From contig NC_058160.1 in NCBI RefSeq assembly GCF_020080835.1, forward strand, positions 19,021,152 to 19,085,151: 64,000 bases of DNA, written 5' to 3'. The notes below the pieces were generated by a model that was given only the letters and a program-made list of their open reading frames with translations, had not been told where the DNA came from and ran no database searches. This document shows, one piece after another, positions 43,460-55,754 of the stretch (position 1 is its first letter; each line of letters begins with the position of its first letter). The position numbers and the translations under genes are program-made. This stretch comes from Cotesia glomerata (taxonomy: Eukaryota > Arthropoda > Insecta > Hymenoptera > Braconidae).

Positions 43460-44245
43460 ATCTCTTACGACCCTGAGTGTTCACTCCATGTTCTGGGCCA
43501 GTTTCTAGATACTGTGGGAAAAATCCAGTGGCGCCTTAAATAAATTAAGAGGCGACCAAGAGAGCGGTGGATCCCCGTTTCAAGCCGGTCATCAGCTTTA
43601 GTAGCATCAACAGTTGGCTTGATTGATTTATTCATCAATGGAGTTATGTAAGCTCTCCTGGCCAGGGAGAGTTGATGGAAGACATCCGTCAGTAGCTTTC
43701 CCGAATCACAGAGGTACTTTACTAGGACTTCTTGGTCTATTCCATCTTCTAGTTCCTCTATGATCATTGAGACCGCTGCACCCAGCGCTGAGATTGCTGA
43801 GCCGATGCAATTTTGAGTTTCTACGGAGTGCTCGTCTCATTTCACCGCAATCTCAGTCATCACCGGACTAATTTCGAGATTAATTTTTGGTGCCTCCGTG
43901 TAAAAATTATCTTTTCTGGGATGAGTCTCTAGGATTGCTTTCTTATTACTTTCTGGATAGCCTTCCTGTAACCATTTTTGCCAGCGAATTTTTAATTCTT
44001 CGTTAAATTTTAAGGAAATTTCCTTCCTAGAATTAGGATGTTCCCCTAACATCTCGAGGAAGAGATCTTTTAGTGGTTTTTCTTCATTTTGGTCCGTTGT
44101 GCCGATCTCAATAACCTCAGTTGTTGTTTGGTTGTCTATTTTCTCTGGTGGTTGCAGATTTTCCTTGTCTTCAACTTCTTTATTAAGAGTTGTTTCAGCT
44201 GAAATTATGAATTTGTTGATTTATTATTAAAGTACCTTATTGGTA

Positions 44246-44327
<82 letters not shown>

Positions 44328-44723
44328 CGTATATATTATAGGAGTAAGACTTTTTATCGTATGGACTTTTTGTCATATGGACTTTTTTTTTTATTGACAG
44401 TTATATATATACTTAAGTATACGTACATGTACATGTATGTATATATGACAATGTATTCGCCTCGTGTAGAAGCTGAATATTTTATCAGTGCATTAATCTC
44501 GTATAGTTGATTAATGTTTTATTATTTTATTTACCTGGAGGTTGCTGGATTTCTAGTTGTAGTGAATCAGCATCTGATTTTTTTCTAGCATTTGTGTAAG
44601 TAGTGAAGTTAGGTTAGAGATTTGGTTTTCCATTTTCTCCAACCTCTCCTCAGTCCTCTGTCTTTTCCTATCGTTGGATCTCGATCTGGAGCGTGATTTT
44701 TTACTTTTCTTTCCTCCTGACAT
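43460..44723 (-). pseudogene. DIRS-like gag with an RS-rich N-terminus and one intron
   Basis: Exon 1 (44723-44535) opens MSGGKKSKKSRSRSRSNDRK, continues as a coiled-coil-like stretch (RLEKMENQISNLTSLLTQML) and has a frame slip in an A7 run at about 44597. The donor is at 44534-44533 (GT). The acceptor at 44199-44200 leads to exon 2 (ETTLNKEVEDKENLQ, then DLFLEMLGEHP and ISLKFNEELKIRWQKWLQEG). A TGA at 43837-43839 interrupts exon 2, and it runs on as SMIIEELEDGIDQEVLVKYL and QLSLARRAYITPLMNKS down to about 43460. The RS-rich start and this helical body are typical of gag in hymenopteran DIRS-like elements, from memory. Its continuation is displaced to 40856. Confidence 0.65.
44250..44325. repeat. 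(AT)n microsatellite
   Basis: About 75 bases of nearly pure AT inside the intron of the DIRS-like gag. Confidence 0.95.
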
Positions 44724-44969
44724 TATCTTTTTAATATTGAATGTTTATTTTTGTATATCTTAACATTTTGACATTCATATCTTAACATTTTGAGGTGCTA
44801 AGAAGTTATTTTGATAGTCTGTCCGTATTTCTGCGAGAGTGTCTATGGGAACTAAGTGATGGATCGAAATCTCGAGAATGACATTTTCCAGTTTTATTTA
44901 AGTTAGGTTTTCTAAAATTTCAATTTATTACACAACTTTATTTTATTACAAAAAAAAATTGGTTGTCTG

Positions 44970-45715
44970 TAAAGTCGGTTTACGGACGATAGTTTTACGT
45001 GATAACGTCATAAAAAATTATTGATGGAAAATTGCATACTTTTATGAATTGAATTGAATTATTATCACTGAATTATCATTATTTTGTATTTAAAAATTAA
45101 AAAATTTTGAATATTTAAAAATTATTTTAACAAAAAAATGGACTTGTTGATACATTGTTAATTAAAAATTGATACAATAATTTGATAATTGATATAATTA
45201 TTATTATTTATAATTAATATTAATTATTTTATTATTTTTTATTATTATTTTATTATTAATTTATCGTTGATAATTATTATTAATTTATTTATTTATAATT
45301 AATATTATTTATCAACAATCATTAATATTATCAACAATAATAATCTGATATAATTGATATTATTTGACATAAATTTTTTTGAAACTAGTTAAAAACATTA
45401 ATTTTTAATTTTAAAATATTATTAACAGTTTTTGAAAATTTAATTTAAATAATTTGTTTAAATATAATCACGAACAATTAGTTATAGACCGGTGTTCTAA
45501 CTGCTAGCTCTGACGTCACGCGAAAAGAGAGATATATGTGACACAAGCCAACGCTTGGGCCTCTCTATCATTTGTTTGATCGTGCCTCTCTATCGGTTGT
45601 TGCGCGCTCTCGCTTGCACACACAGGCTCAGGCGGAACGTTACATTTTTTCGTGAGCGCTGTCGGTATTCATCAATTTATAAGACGTTATCACGTCAAAA
45701 AATCACTGTTACGTC
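44970..45715. mobile_element. Inverted-repeat element with TTACGTGATAACGTC arms
   Basis: 'ttacgtgataacgtcataaa' at 44996 pairs with 'ataagacgttatcacgtcaa' at about 45678, with 'ttattgatgg' and 'catcaattta' extending the pairing. The interior is AT-rich on the left and GC-richer near 45480-45660. No transposase. Confidence 0.55.
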
Positions 45716-46800
45716 CAAATTTTGGACATAATTTATTAAAATTTATTTTAGTCCTGGTATTTTTCAACCATTAGACTGGGAACCCAGAAGGATGTAGGAA
45801 AACAGTGCGGTTGTCTTTTGTTAATTTTTTTTTTATGTAATTAATATTTTCAGATTTTGATTTTAAAATTTTAAATACTTATATTGACAAAAATTAAGTT
45901 TACATGGTTTAAGTTACAAATTGAATTTAATCATACCTGGTCGTCGACACACACTCACACTGTATAATTTTATTTTATTCTATTTAACATTTAATTTCGC
46001 TAGCTTCTACTTTTACTGTTAAAATTACACTTTTTAGTTTACGTGGGAGAAATACCGGCCACTAACTAAGATTTACATGATCTTCAAACCTGGAGATCTT
46101 TTACTAACGATTCCTCGATGGGAGTCTCTGGCGAGACTCCCGCACGAGAGTGTGTTCTAACGAGAGGCTCAGACCGAGGACTCAAAATTAAAAAAAACTA
46201 TTAAGCTGCGTGAGAGAAATCCAGTCACTAGCTAATTGGGCGATCCGCACACTTCGGGGTCAAGATGACGAGAGAGCGAGTTCATACGAAGATCTTCTGG
46301 GCCTCGAATTTTCGGGCGTTTCCAAATTACTATTTGGGGGAAAAGTATCCAATTAGCTGTCTATTTCACTTAGATTCTACCCTCTCTTCCGAGTTTTCTG
46401 AAAATATTCGCTTGAACTCCCTTCTTTGGTCCCAGAGGGCACGATATGCCTCTCTCTCTTACTTATATGTGTATCTATGTATTGGTGTACTCGCAAGTAC
46501 ATTTACGTGCACACAAATACATAGTTTCCTTATTTAACTAAATCTTTTATTTTACTATAGTTATTACTAATTTATTTATTTATTTAATTGTTTATCATTA
46601 ATAATATCCATTTTCAATAACTAGCTACTATTCTTACGATATTATTGTTTAAGTAATTATTGTTATTCTTTAATTATTGTTATTTAATAATTATTTAAAT
46701 ATTTTCTATTGTTTAAATTATTATTTTCTTTCAATAATTACTTAAATAATTTTCCTAGTTATTTTAACATTATTTAATAATTTATTTCTAACATTTAAAC
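45716..46800. other. Unassigned AT-rich sequence
   Basis: 'tgttacgtccaaattttgga' at 45708 could be an LTR-like edge, but no partner is found. The frame at 46265-46537 has no recognisable domain. Nothing else supported. Confidence 0.35.
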
Positions 46801-46806
46801 GATGTA

Positions 46807-47617
46807 AACAAACAGTTTAACCTTGATGATTTAACAATTGTTAGCATAAACGTTAGAGGACTAAATTCAAACTTTGAGAGGCTAGAATGCCTTTTAATGA
46901 GGCTAATAGTGAAGCCAGACATTATCATTTGTGGTGAAACTTGGAATCTTCAGTGTTTTAAACTATTTGCAATTGAAGACTACAACATATACGACAACAA
47001 TAGTCATGAAAGATAAAAAAGGTAAAGTGATAAAAGTGACTGGAACATATAGATCACATGATATAAACAAAAATGAATATGTTGATGCTGTCAAGTGCTA
47101 TATTAATAGTAACAAAAAAAGTACTAATCATGTCATAGCTGGTGACTTTAATATAAATTTAATTAGTCCGGATAAAATAGCTGATAGATTCCTAACTAAT
47201 TTCTTAAATTGTGGTTATATTCCATATTTTAACTGTGTCACAAGACCTAACCCTACAGGCGAAGGTGGCTCTTGTATAGATAATTTTTATATTAAATTGG
47301 ACATTAAAAATATTAAATCATTCAGCCATACAATGACCTTCACTGACCATTTTTCTTTGTTTGTATCGATTAATATAAATAAAAACGTGAAAGAATGGTT
47401 GCCTATGCAGAGCATCAAGTATGACAAATTGAGTCTTATAAGTGATCAGGTAAATTGGAGCGTTATATCACGAGAACAAGAACCTAATACTGCAATAAAT
47501 ATGCTTATAGAAAATATTCAATCTCTTGTTAAAAACTCTTATAGAGTAACGAATAAAAACAATAAATATACAAATAATATGAGGAAAAGCTGGGTTACAA
47601 AGGGAATATACATATAA
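46807..47617 (+). pseudogene. LINE endonuclease, internally deleted
   Basis: 46807-47016 reads LTIVSINVRGLNSNFERL, IVKPDIIICGETWN and then stops. A second frame (46931-47617) resumes past the deleted middle with VIAGDFNINLIS, CIDNFYIKLDIKNI and TFTDHFSLFVS, the GDFN and terminal TDH/SDH motifs of APE endonucleases. About 60-70 residues are missing between the two pieces relative to related proteins, by my estimate. Confidence 0.75.
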
Positions 47618-48291
47618 TGCAAAAAGAAAGAACTTCTATATTTATGTTGGAATAAGGATAGGAGTAATTCAGCTCTTAAGGCCGAATATAATAATTATTG
47701 TAAGATATTAAATAAAGTTATTAAAAATGCAAAACAAAATTATATAAAGATTCAGGTAAAAAAGTTCAATAATGATAGTAAAAAAATGTGGGGTTTTATT
47801 AGAATGAATTTAGGTCAAAAAGAAGGTAAAATGAGTAATATTGAGTATTTAGTTAATGAAGATAACAATATAACTGATAAAAAAGAAATTGCAGATATTT
47901 AGCAACATTGGATGTGAATTGGCATCTAAAATAGATAATAAAATTAAATATCAAAAGAAAACATATGAATTAAACCAGTTTAGTATTTTTCTCAAGCCAA
48001 CATCCACTGATGAAATTGAGAAAGTTGTTAATAACTTAAAAATCAAAACTGGTGGAGTTGATAGTATCAATAGTAAGGTCTTAAAGTGTTTAAATAAAAA
48101 AATTAGTGGTCCGCTTGAACATATATTTAATATCTGTTTTAATAAAGGCATCTGGCCAAGTGCTTTGAAAACCGCGGAAATTATTCCAGTTTTTAAAGCT
48201 GGTGATAAATTTGAGCCTTCAAACTATAAGCCAATTTCATTAATATCCAATGTTGCTAAAATAATGGAAAAAATAGTATATGAAAGATTAA

Positions 48292-51129
48292 GGGGGTATT
48301 CTGGTCTAGAAATTTGAAAAAATCGATTTTTTTTTTTTTGCATATTTTCAAAGTTTAGACCCTTAAAAATATGTCCTTAAATGGATTTTTCAAAATTCGA
48401 ATTATTTTCGAAGATACAGTCGATTTTGTGACGCAGCATCTACGCCGGCCGATCGTCGCGAATCACACAATAAACAGTGGCAGTTCCTGGAAGACTTGAG
48501 CACTCGTTCTTTCCAAAAACTCTTTTGTTTTCGACATAAACCTTCATATATATTCAATATATATTTTTATACTTCTATATATACCTTTATACATACTTAA
48601 TATACTAGGAATATACATACTAAATATACCAGGAACTGTTCAATGCGAAAGTTATAATGTTGATATTGTTTATCATTTATTATTCTGTTCAGTTTAGTTT
48701 CAATCTTGAAGCGAAGTAGACAAGTGCTCTGTGGATAGTTTTGTGAAATAATAAATTTTGTTTTTTTTATTTGCTTAAAAATGGATAGAAAAAGTGCGCG
48801 GGGGAGCAGTAGTCGTCCAGATAGGCACAAGAAGAAACGATTTTCATCAAATCAATTTATCGCTGAAAAGATTGTAGTTATACGAGTGCTTCCGCAGCAA
48901 AGTTAAAAGTTTGGAGATGAGGAAATAGTTATTAACAATAATCTTGGGAACTGTCTTCTGGAATTTTTCTCAGTTTTTCAAACTCTCTCAACTTTTATTG
49001 TGTGTGCTACCTGCAAAGAAGAAATTAAATTTTCTCAAACGGCACCACGCGGTTTAGGATTTAAAATTACATTACAGTGCAGTTGTGAAAATGTTCGATA
49101 CATTCAATCATGTCCGTTGGTGAACAAAGCTTATGAAATTAATCGCCGGATCGTTACAGCTATGAGACTTTTAGGAGTAGGAAGAGAAGGAATAAATATT
49201 TTTTGTAGTGTCATGGATATATGCAAAGGTTTATGTATCAGTATTTACTACAGTTGTCTTGATAATTTACATACAGCCGCAAGTGCAATTTACGATCAGC
49301 TAATATCAAAAGCTGTAAAAGAAGAGCAAGAATTATTATCAGAATTTGAGCCTAATGAAAATCCAAAACACTTGACGGTTTCTGGAGATGGCACCTGGAA
49401 GAAGCGAGGGTTTACTTCACTTTTTGGCGTTACAACCCTTATTGGTAAATACAGTAAAAAAGTTATCGATACTGTCGTAAAATCTAGTTTTTGCCAAGGC
49501 TGTAACTTGTGGAAAGAAAAGAAGAAATCTGATCCTCAAGCTTATCAAGATTGGTATGAGGAACATGAAGATTCATGTGCCATCAATCATCGGGGAAGTG
49601 CTGGGAAAATGGAGGTAGATGCTGTTGTCGAGATGTTCAACAGATCGGTCGAGAAGCACGGGGTAAAGTACATAAAATATATTGGAGATGGAGACTCCAA
49701 GACATTTAAAGGTATTCTTGATATCAACCCGTATGATGATGATCCAGTCGTAGAAAAAAAAGAGTGTGTTGGGCATGTCCAGAAACGTATGGGTTCCAGG
49801 TTGCGTAAAGCAAAAAAAGACAATAGTGGTATTGGCGGCAGAGGAGCTGGTAAATTGACAGATAAAGTAATCAATGAGTTGAGTTTATACTACGGTCTGG
49901 CAATTCGTCGGCATCCTGATTGTTTGCAGAGTATGAAGAATGAAATATGGGCTACTTATTATCATAAAAGTTCAAGCGATAAGAATCCACAACACATGTA
50001 CTGCCCAACTGGTTCGTCAAGCTGGTGTAAATGGCAACAAGCCTCAGCTGAGAACACTCTTGAAGAGTTTGTCCACGAACATCCCCCCCTGTATGAAAAA
50101 GTACTGAAAGTAATTGAGCCCATTTATACCAGTTTATCGTCTGACGATTTACTACATCGATGTTTGGGATCCGAAACTCAAAATAACAATGAATCGCTCA
50201 ATTCATTAATATGGACTTTTGCTCCCAAGCATATTCACGCTGGATCTCAAACAATTCAAATTGCGAATTATTTAGCTGTTGCCATTTTTAATGAAGGTTA
50301 TTTACCCATCTTAAAAATGATGGAACTTATGGGCATCACCGTTGGTACTGAAGCTCATTCATTTGCTATCAGACGTAACGAAGTTCGGATTGAGCGCTCT
50401 GAGCTACGAGCTACTGCTGCTTCCAAAGAAGGCAGAACAGCTCGATTAGCTGGAAGAACTTCACAAAACATCGAATATGAAGTTGAGGAAGACCCAATGT
50501 ATGGATCTGGAATCGCCGATTAATCCAAAGTGAGTATTGAATGTTATTATACGAGTTATTCTACTATAATTGTTTCTCAAACTTTAAACGCGTTTTTCTC
50601 AAAACTACTTTTTTTGAAGTGGTTGACATGATATCTCAAGTTCTACCCGACCGATTCTTTTGAAATTCAGTGGGAATCTTCTTTATATATCTCTCTATCG
50701 CGTCTGCCTTGGATTTTAAAAAATTTCAATTTGGAGTATTTTTAAAAAATTCGAAAAGGTCAAAAAAAAGGGGGTAAAAAAAAATTGATATTTCATGTCG
50801 ACGCCATTTTGTGAATTTTTTTTTTTTTTCTTGACTAAGGTCAACACGATAGCGACATCTTTACAGATTGAGAATTTTTCAAATTTTTTTGTTTCAGATC
50901 ACTACAAGGGCTGGAATCATGTCAACCAGGGTGCACCGTTTTTTTTGTAGCCCCCACTTCACCGACCTGTAATTTGTCCAATTTATCAGTTTTTTTTCAA
51001 TTTTTTTATATTCTTGAAACGTTAATAAACATCATATAAAAAAACCGATAATAAAAATGTTCTTAATTTTTTTTTTTATGTTAGTTTGAAAAATGCCTAA
51101 AATTTAGGCTTCTAGACCAGAATACCCCC
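48292..51129 (+). mobile_element. Kolobok-type DNA transposon, TTAA target duplication
   Basis: The ends GGGGGTATTCTGGTCTAGAA and TTCTAGACCAGAATACCCCC are perfect inverted copies. TTAA lies on both sides (48288-48291 and 51130-51133). The length is 2838 bases with one main transposase frame. TTAA plus this transposase type points to Kolobok rather than piggyBac, from family knowledge. Confidence 0.85.
48781..50523 (+). CDS. Kolobok/Mutator-like DDE transposase (507-codon main frame, N-terminal frameshifts)
   Basis: The main frame (49000-50523) is uninterrupted and extends in frame upstream to about 48909 (GDEEIVINNNLGNCLLEF). A leader frame begins at ATG 48781 (MDRKSARGSSSRPDRHKKKR) and must change frame at about 48883-48905, either a lesion or a small unseen intron. 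The N-terminus has a Cys pair (CATC) and a CSC motif, likely zinc binding. Probable DDE residues: Asp in LTVSGDGTWKKRGF, Asp in KYIGDGDSKTF and Glu in QNNNESLNSLIW. GKMEVDAVVEMF and KKECVGHVQKRMGSRLRK are strongly family-like. It would bind the GGGGGTATT ends and cut at TTAA. The frame looks recently active; the N-terminal break may make it inactive. Confidence 0.8.
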
Positions 51130-52556
51130 TTAATTAACTTTGTAAACAAACATAAAATTATATCTGATAGGCAGTACGGTTTTGTCAAGAGCAGAAGTAC
51201 CAACGATGCAATCAGCTTTGTTACTGAATACGTATACAAAAATCTTGATACAAACTGCCCAACTGCGATAGCTTTCCTGGATCTGGCAAAAGCCTTTGTT
51301 ACAGTTAACCATTCAATTTTGCTTGAGAAATTAGAAGCACATGGAATAAGGGGTTGTGTTTTGGAGCTTATGAGAAGTTATCTTAGCGAGAGATATCAAA
51401 GTGTAAAAATAAATGATAAATTAAGTGAAAGGATGCTTGTTAAAATAGGAGTGCCCCAGGGTACTATCCTGGGACCACTGTTATTTATTCTATATATCAA
51501 TGACATTTTCAAAGTTATCCCGAACGGATCCCTTATTTCATACGCAGATGACACTGCGGTACTGTGCTCTGGCAAAAATTGGAATGACGTCAGTTCTAAA
51601 CTTAATTATTGGCTAAGTAATTTAAATCTATGGTTGTGTAGTAATCAATTATCGCTCAACATTGATAAGTCCTCTTTCATAACTTTTGGTTGTTATTTTG
51701 ACAGTGTACCAAATGAATTTGAACTGAATATCAATAATAAAATGTTGCTACGAGTGCAATATTATAAATATCTAGGTCTAATTATCGATAGTCGTATGAA
51801 ATGGGACTATCAGATAAAAGAGCTATTAAAAAAATTAAAATACTTCATTTTTCTGTTCCATAGGATAAGTAGTTTCATGAATAAGAAAACGTTAAAAATA
51901 ATATATCATGCCCTTATAGAAAGCATTATTAACTATGGAATAACGGCGTGGGGAAGTGCATATAATAATATTCTAAAATCAATTTTGATAAATCAGAGAA
52001 AAATAATAAATTAATTAGGCGATAATATGTCTAATGTACTCGATATAAGTAAAACCTATACTATCAGTTCATTGTCAATGTTTTATGATGAATGCAAAGT
52101 TGAGTATGAAAATGTATGTGTTTATACTAGAAATAGATCTATTCCCTTACCAAAGATAAATAAAAAAATTGCTAGCAAGAGTGCTAGATACACTGCTATT
52201 AAATACTTTAATAAACTACCCAATAATTTAAAGTGTTTGAAAGGAGATAAGAAATCTAACAAAAATAATCTACTGAAATGGATTATAAATATATGAAGGC
52301 TAGTAATTGTATTTTGGCACTAAAATTTAAAACTTTAATTAGTAATGTTAAATATTCTAGTAACTTATAATTGTTATCTCTTTAGTTTATATAAATCCGC
52401 TGTCTTGACTTAATAAATATTATACCAATCCTGTGCACAGGTGCTTTTGCATCTCTATAGGACAGATTGTAATATAGTTATGTACATGTAAATAGATTGA
52501 TCTGTATTTTTTTTTCTCTACTGGTTGAATAAATGAAAATGAAAATGAAATTTATT

Positions 52557-53108
52557 ATTATTTTCAGTTCTTAAAAATATTTTATTTTAAAAGTTTATTT
52601 TATTCAAACGCTAAAAATTTCCAAAGTTCTTGTCGGTACTGCTAGTATAGTCAATGTAGAGGGCAATAAAACTCCCATTTACTTATGTATTTAGGATTTT
52701 TAATCTCTTAAAGAAATTGGATCTGTCTAATGATGGGAAATTTTTTAGATAGACCAGACGAAACACAATGCGTTTTCTCATTATTAGTGTCTGCTGTAAA
52801 TTTTACTTTCTAAAAGAATATACTTTAAAATTCATAAAAATTCGTATTATTTTAAAACAAATAAAAACGTTAATTTAACCACGACGGAACATCACATTTT
52901 GAATTTGAAATTAAATATCTTGCCATATTAAGATTTTCATTTGTAACGTTCTGGATTTTTGGGGTTTTTCGAGTTAAATGTTTTTTATATAATTTTATAA
53001 TTTTAAAACTTCACGCTGATGGCCTCGTTAGATGATCGATCGACCTCAGGTAGGCCTATTGCTGAACTCTCTCTTATTTTAAAAGGATTTTAAATAGGAT
53101 TTTGTTTG
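52557..53108. other. AT-rich spacer, nothing recognised
   Basis: No frame, repeat family or RNA motif found. A 'ttagatgatcgatcgacc' GC-richer patch at 53028 is unexplained. Confidence 0.45.
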
Positions 53109-53470
53109 AATAACAAGAAGTTAATCCACAGATTCGGTAGAATCTGGCGCCAAGGTCCGTTCAAAAATCCCGTTGTAAACAGAGCGCCAGACTACCGAAT
53201 GTGTTTACCGTAAGCAGAACGGTTTTGTGAGGTTTGAAAATTATTAAACCACCTTAACTGACTGTTTGATGCAATTGATAATAAATATGTATTCTATATG
53301 GTGTGAATTGCTAATTTAATTAATTTATAGTCCACTAGTCATTATTTTTTTAATTAAAATTCGATAAATTCACTAGCAGAAACTATAGCAACGCCGTTTT
53401 TTAGATCCTGGATATTTTTTGATGAGAAAAGAGCAGGTTTTACTATAGCACGCAATTAACTATAGCACGC
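53109..53470 (+). repeat. Interspersed repeat A, copy 2
   Basis: 'ttaatccacagattcggtag' to 'actatagcacgc'. The first 120 bases differ from 35788-35900 at only a few positions. It is followed by AT-rich sequence and the second gap. Confidence 0.75.
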
Positions 53471-53665
53471 GAACGTACTATGTAGAACGGGATTAATTAT
53501 AGATAGATACAATACGGCTGTATCATACTATAGAACGTAATAACGTATACAGAAATTTATGATTATTAATAATTAATACAGAAATTTATTATTATTTTAA
53601 TAATTAATATAATATGATAGTAATATACAGGAGCAAACGATACGATTCCGTACACAAACAGCACC

Positions 53666-53765
53666 NNNNNNNNNNNNNNNNNNNNNNNNNNNNNNNNNNN
53701 NNNNNNNNNNNNNNNNNNNNNNNNNNNNNNNNNNNNNNNNNNNNNNNNNNNNNNNNNNNNNNNNN
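53666..53765. other. Assembly gap of 100 N
   Basis: Exactly 100 unknown bases; the real size is unknown. Confidence 0.99.
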
Positions 53766-54499
53766 AAAATAAAACATATGGCCGACTAAATTGGGACAAT
53801 GCGGTGTGAGTTCCAATCAAAATGTGTTAATATAATTAAACGAAGCAATATCAAACTTTTGCAATATTGCATAAGGTTCTTTTCATTAAAGATTAATGAC
53901 TGAAAGCTGAAAAAAAATGGAATCTAAAAAATTTTATATAATTTCAGAATTTCTTGAACACAATTCACCATATTGACAGTTGTTCTCACTAAAGATCTAA
54001 AAAATTTTAAGAACGGGTTTTTTCACTAAAACTGATAATTAATACATTAACAATGTTTTCAATGAGTTCAGTATCCTTGACTAATGAAATCTATATAAAT
54101 ATATAATATGATTATATATATACAAGCGAAATCGATTTTTCTTGAGTTGAAATTCTTCCGAAAAAATTTGGGGTACTCAATGACGCGCGCCAAGTACGAT
54201 AAAAATTTTTTTTTTTTATTTTTTAATTTTCAACAAATTTTTTTTCAATTTTTTCAACATTATTTATTTATTTATTTATTTTAACAGTACATTGAACCCT
54301 ACAGCAATGCCAATAATTGGGTTCCATAGAAAAAGAAATGAATATAACAATTGTTTTATTATAGTAAAGCTTAAATATAAAATTAATAGTAGTAAGTCTA
54401 TGCTTTATCTGATAAATTGATCATATATTATTTGATAGTAATTAACAATTAGATAGGATGCTCTAAGTCAGTGTCCAATTATGACGGTTTCTTGGTATT
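53766..54499. other. AT-rich sequence, no gene seen
   Basis: It includes 'tgaattcttc...' type AT-rich DNA and an ATTT-rich stretch near 54260-54285. Nothing supported. Confidence 0.4.
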
Positions 54500-54646
54500 T
54501 TTTTGTATTTCACATCTTTTTGTAGAGAATGAAAATTATTAAAACGAGTCTAATTTTTTTTGTAAAGTGCAAATGTTATTGAGATGAGTTTTATGAACGT
54601 GGACTTGGCGCAATTTTTTACAGGGAAACTGTTTTTGTTCGGATTT
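54500..54646. repeat. Right half of the foldback element
   Basis: The inverse of 26165-26310 over its full length ('cttggcgcaattttttacag', 'gtttttgttcggatt'). Repeat A follows in inverted orientation at 54650-54990. Confidence 0.75.
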
Positions 54647-54649
54647 CAG

Positions 54650-54990
54650 TATTTTTTGTAATTATAATAAAAATTGACAATTTTAATTTAATACATTTCC
54701 GGTGGCAAACTATCCCCTTTAAGCTATAGTTCATGTAAAAGTTTTTCTTGCGCTGCCTGGCGTGTGTAATTGCAAGCTGTCAAATATCTTTTTCTCACTG
54801 TAGTTTCACATCTATTATAAGATTAGCATGCATCCTTATATTATTTAGTCTCTGGCCGTCCGCTTTTTACATAAGAAAAAAGTTAAAATCTAAAAATCTG
54901 GGTCGCTATAGTTTGTGCTGATTATTTTTAATAATTTTAAATAGAAATTATAAAGATAATTGATAATAATCAAGTAATACGCGTAATAAA
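54650..54990 (-). repeat. Interspersed repeat A, inverted partial copy
   Basis: The minus strand gives 'aatcagcacaaactatagcg' and 'gggatagtttgccaccgg', matching 36045-36338 with moderate divergence. Confidence 0.6.
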
Positions 54991-55025
54991 AAGCATGAAC
55001 TACTATTATAAAATATCATATAGAA

Positions 55026-55716
55026 AAAAAATTAGGAAAACGATTGACCCTGAAGGCCATCCCTGCAACTTCCCGCTAATTCCATACTTAGGCGCTTAAA
55101 ATTGCACCAATGGCGTTTTTGAGCTTTTCGAGCTCAAAAATACAATTTATGGGTTATTTTGAGCTCTCCAAGCTCAAAGAGATTGTTTTCCTATGCTTTT
55201 GAGCTCTTCGAGCTCAAAAGTCTGATAGGGGTTTGATGACACTATTTTTTGAATTTTTAAACCGCAATAACTTTTGAATGAGTAAACCGATTTTCACGCG
55301 GTTGGCAGCATTTGACGCAGTTTTTTAAGCCTCACAAAGAATCTTGAATTTTGAATTGATCGCGCTAGGAATTTTGGAGTTATTCCGAAATAACACTTTT
55401 TTCGGTTTTCTTTCGTTCACGATATCTCTCGAACGAATCAACCGATTTTGACCGGACTGGTGGCGATCGACGTGGTTTTTTGAGGTTAAGAGCTGATTAG
55501 TTTTTGGAATTGAACTATTGAGCCGTTTAAAAGTTATTCCAAAAAAACCACATTTGAAAAAAATTTTTTTTTCAGTTTTTTGAAGATTTCTCAAAATCTA
55601 TTGATCTGAATCGGTCCAAATAGTTTTCAAAATCTAAGTTTGGTCAAGCCCTTTCGAATGGCACCAACCACGATGAAATCGGTCAAGCCGTTCAAAAGTT
55701 ATAAGCGGATCACATA

Positions 55717-55754
<38 letters not shown>

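Larger units (their letters stand above)
47618..52296 (+). pseudogene. LINE reverse transcriptase, split by the transposon, catalytic Asp changed
   Basis: The N-terminal part (47889-48290) has KIKTGGVDSINSKVLKC, EIIPVFKAGDKFEPSNYKP and SLISNVAKIMEKIVYERL. After the insertion, 51134 onward gives SDRQYGFVKSRSTNDAI, FLDLAKAFVTVNHSILLEK, IGVPQGTILGPLLFILYIND, SYADDTAVLC and YKYLGLIIDSRMKWD. The KAFDTVNH motif reads KAFVTVNH: this is a Val in place of the second Asp of that motif, not the metal-binding Asp in FLDLA. A TAA at 52012 precedes a last frame (52027-52296). GVPQGT places it with the Jockey/CR1 group. Confidence 0.8.
46807..52555 (+). mobile_element. LINE (Jockey/CR1-like) interrupted by a Kolobok-type transposon
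   Basis: Endonuclease, RT and C-terminal parts are on one strand. The 3' end is (GAAAAT)n after AATAAA at 52530-52556. The RT is split at 48291 by the 2838-base transposon, and removing that and one TTAA restores the frame exactly. Confidence 0.85.

Noticed and set aside
46265..46537. 90-codon frame
   Set aside because: No recognisable domain or codon evidence; region otherwise unassigned.
26165..54646. A single 28-kb transposon with these inverted ends
   Set aside because: No integrase, polymerase or capsid genes of a giant element lie between, and a complete small foldback of the same family sits inside; two separate copies near gaps explain it more simply.
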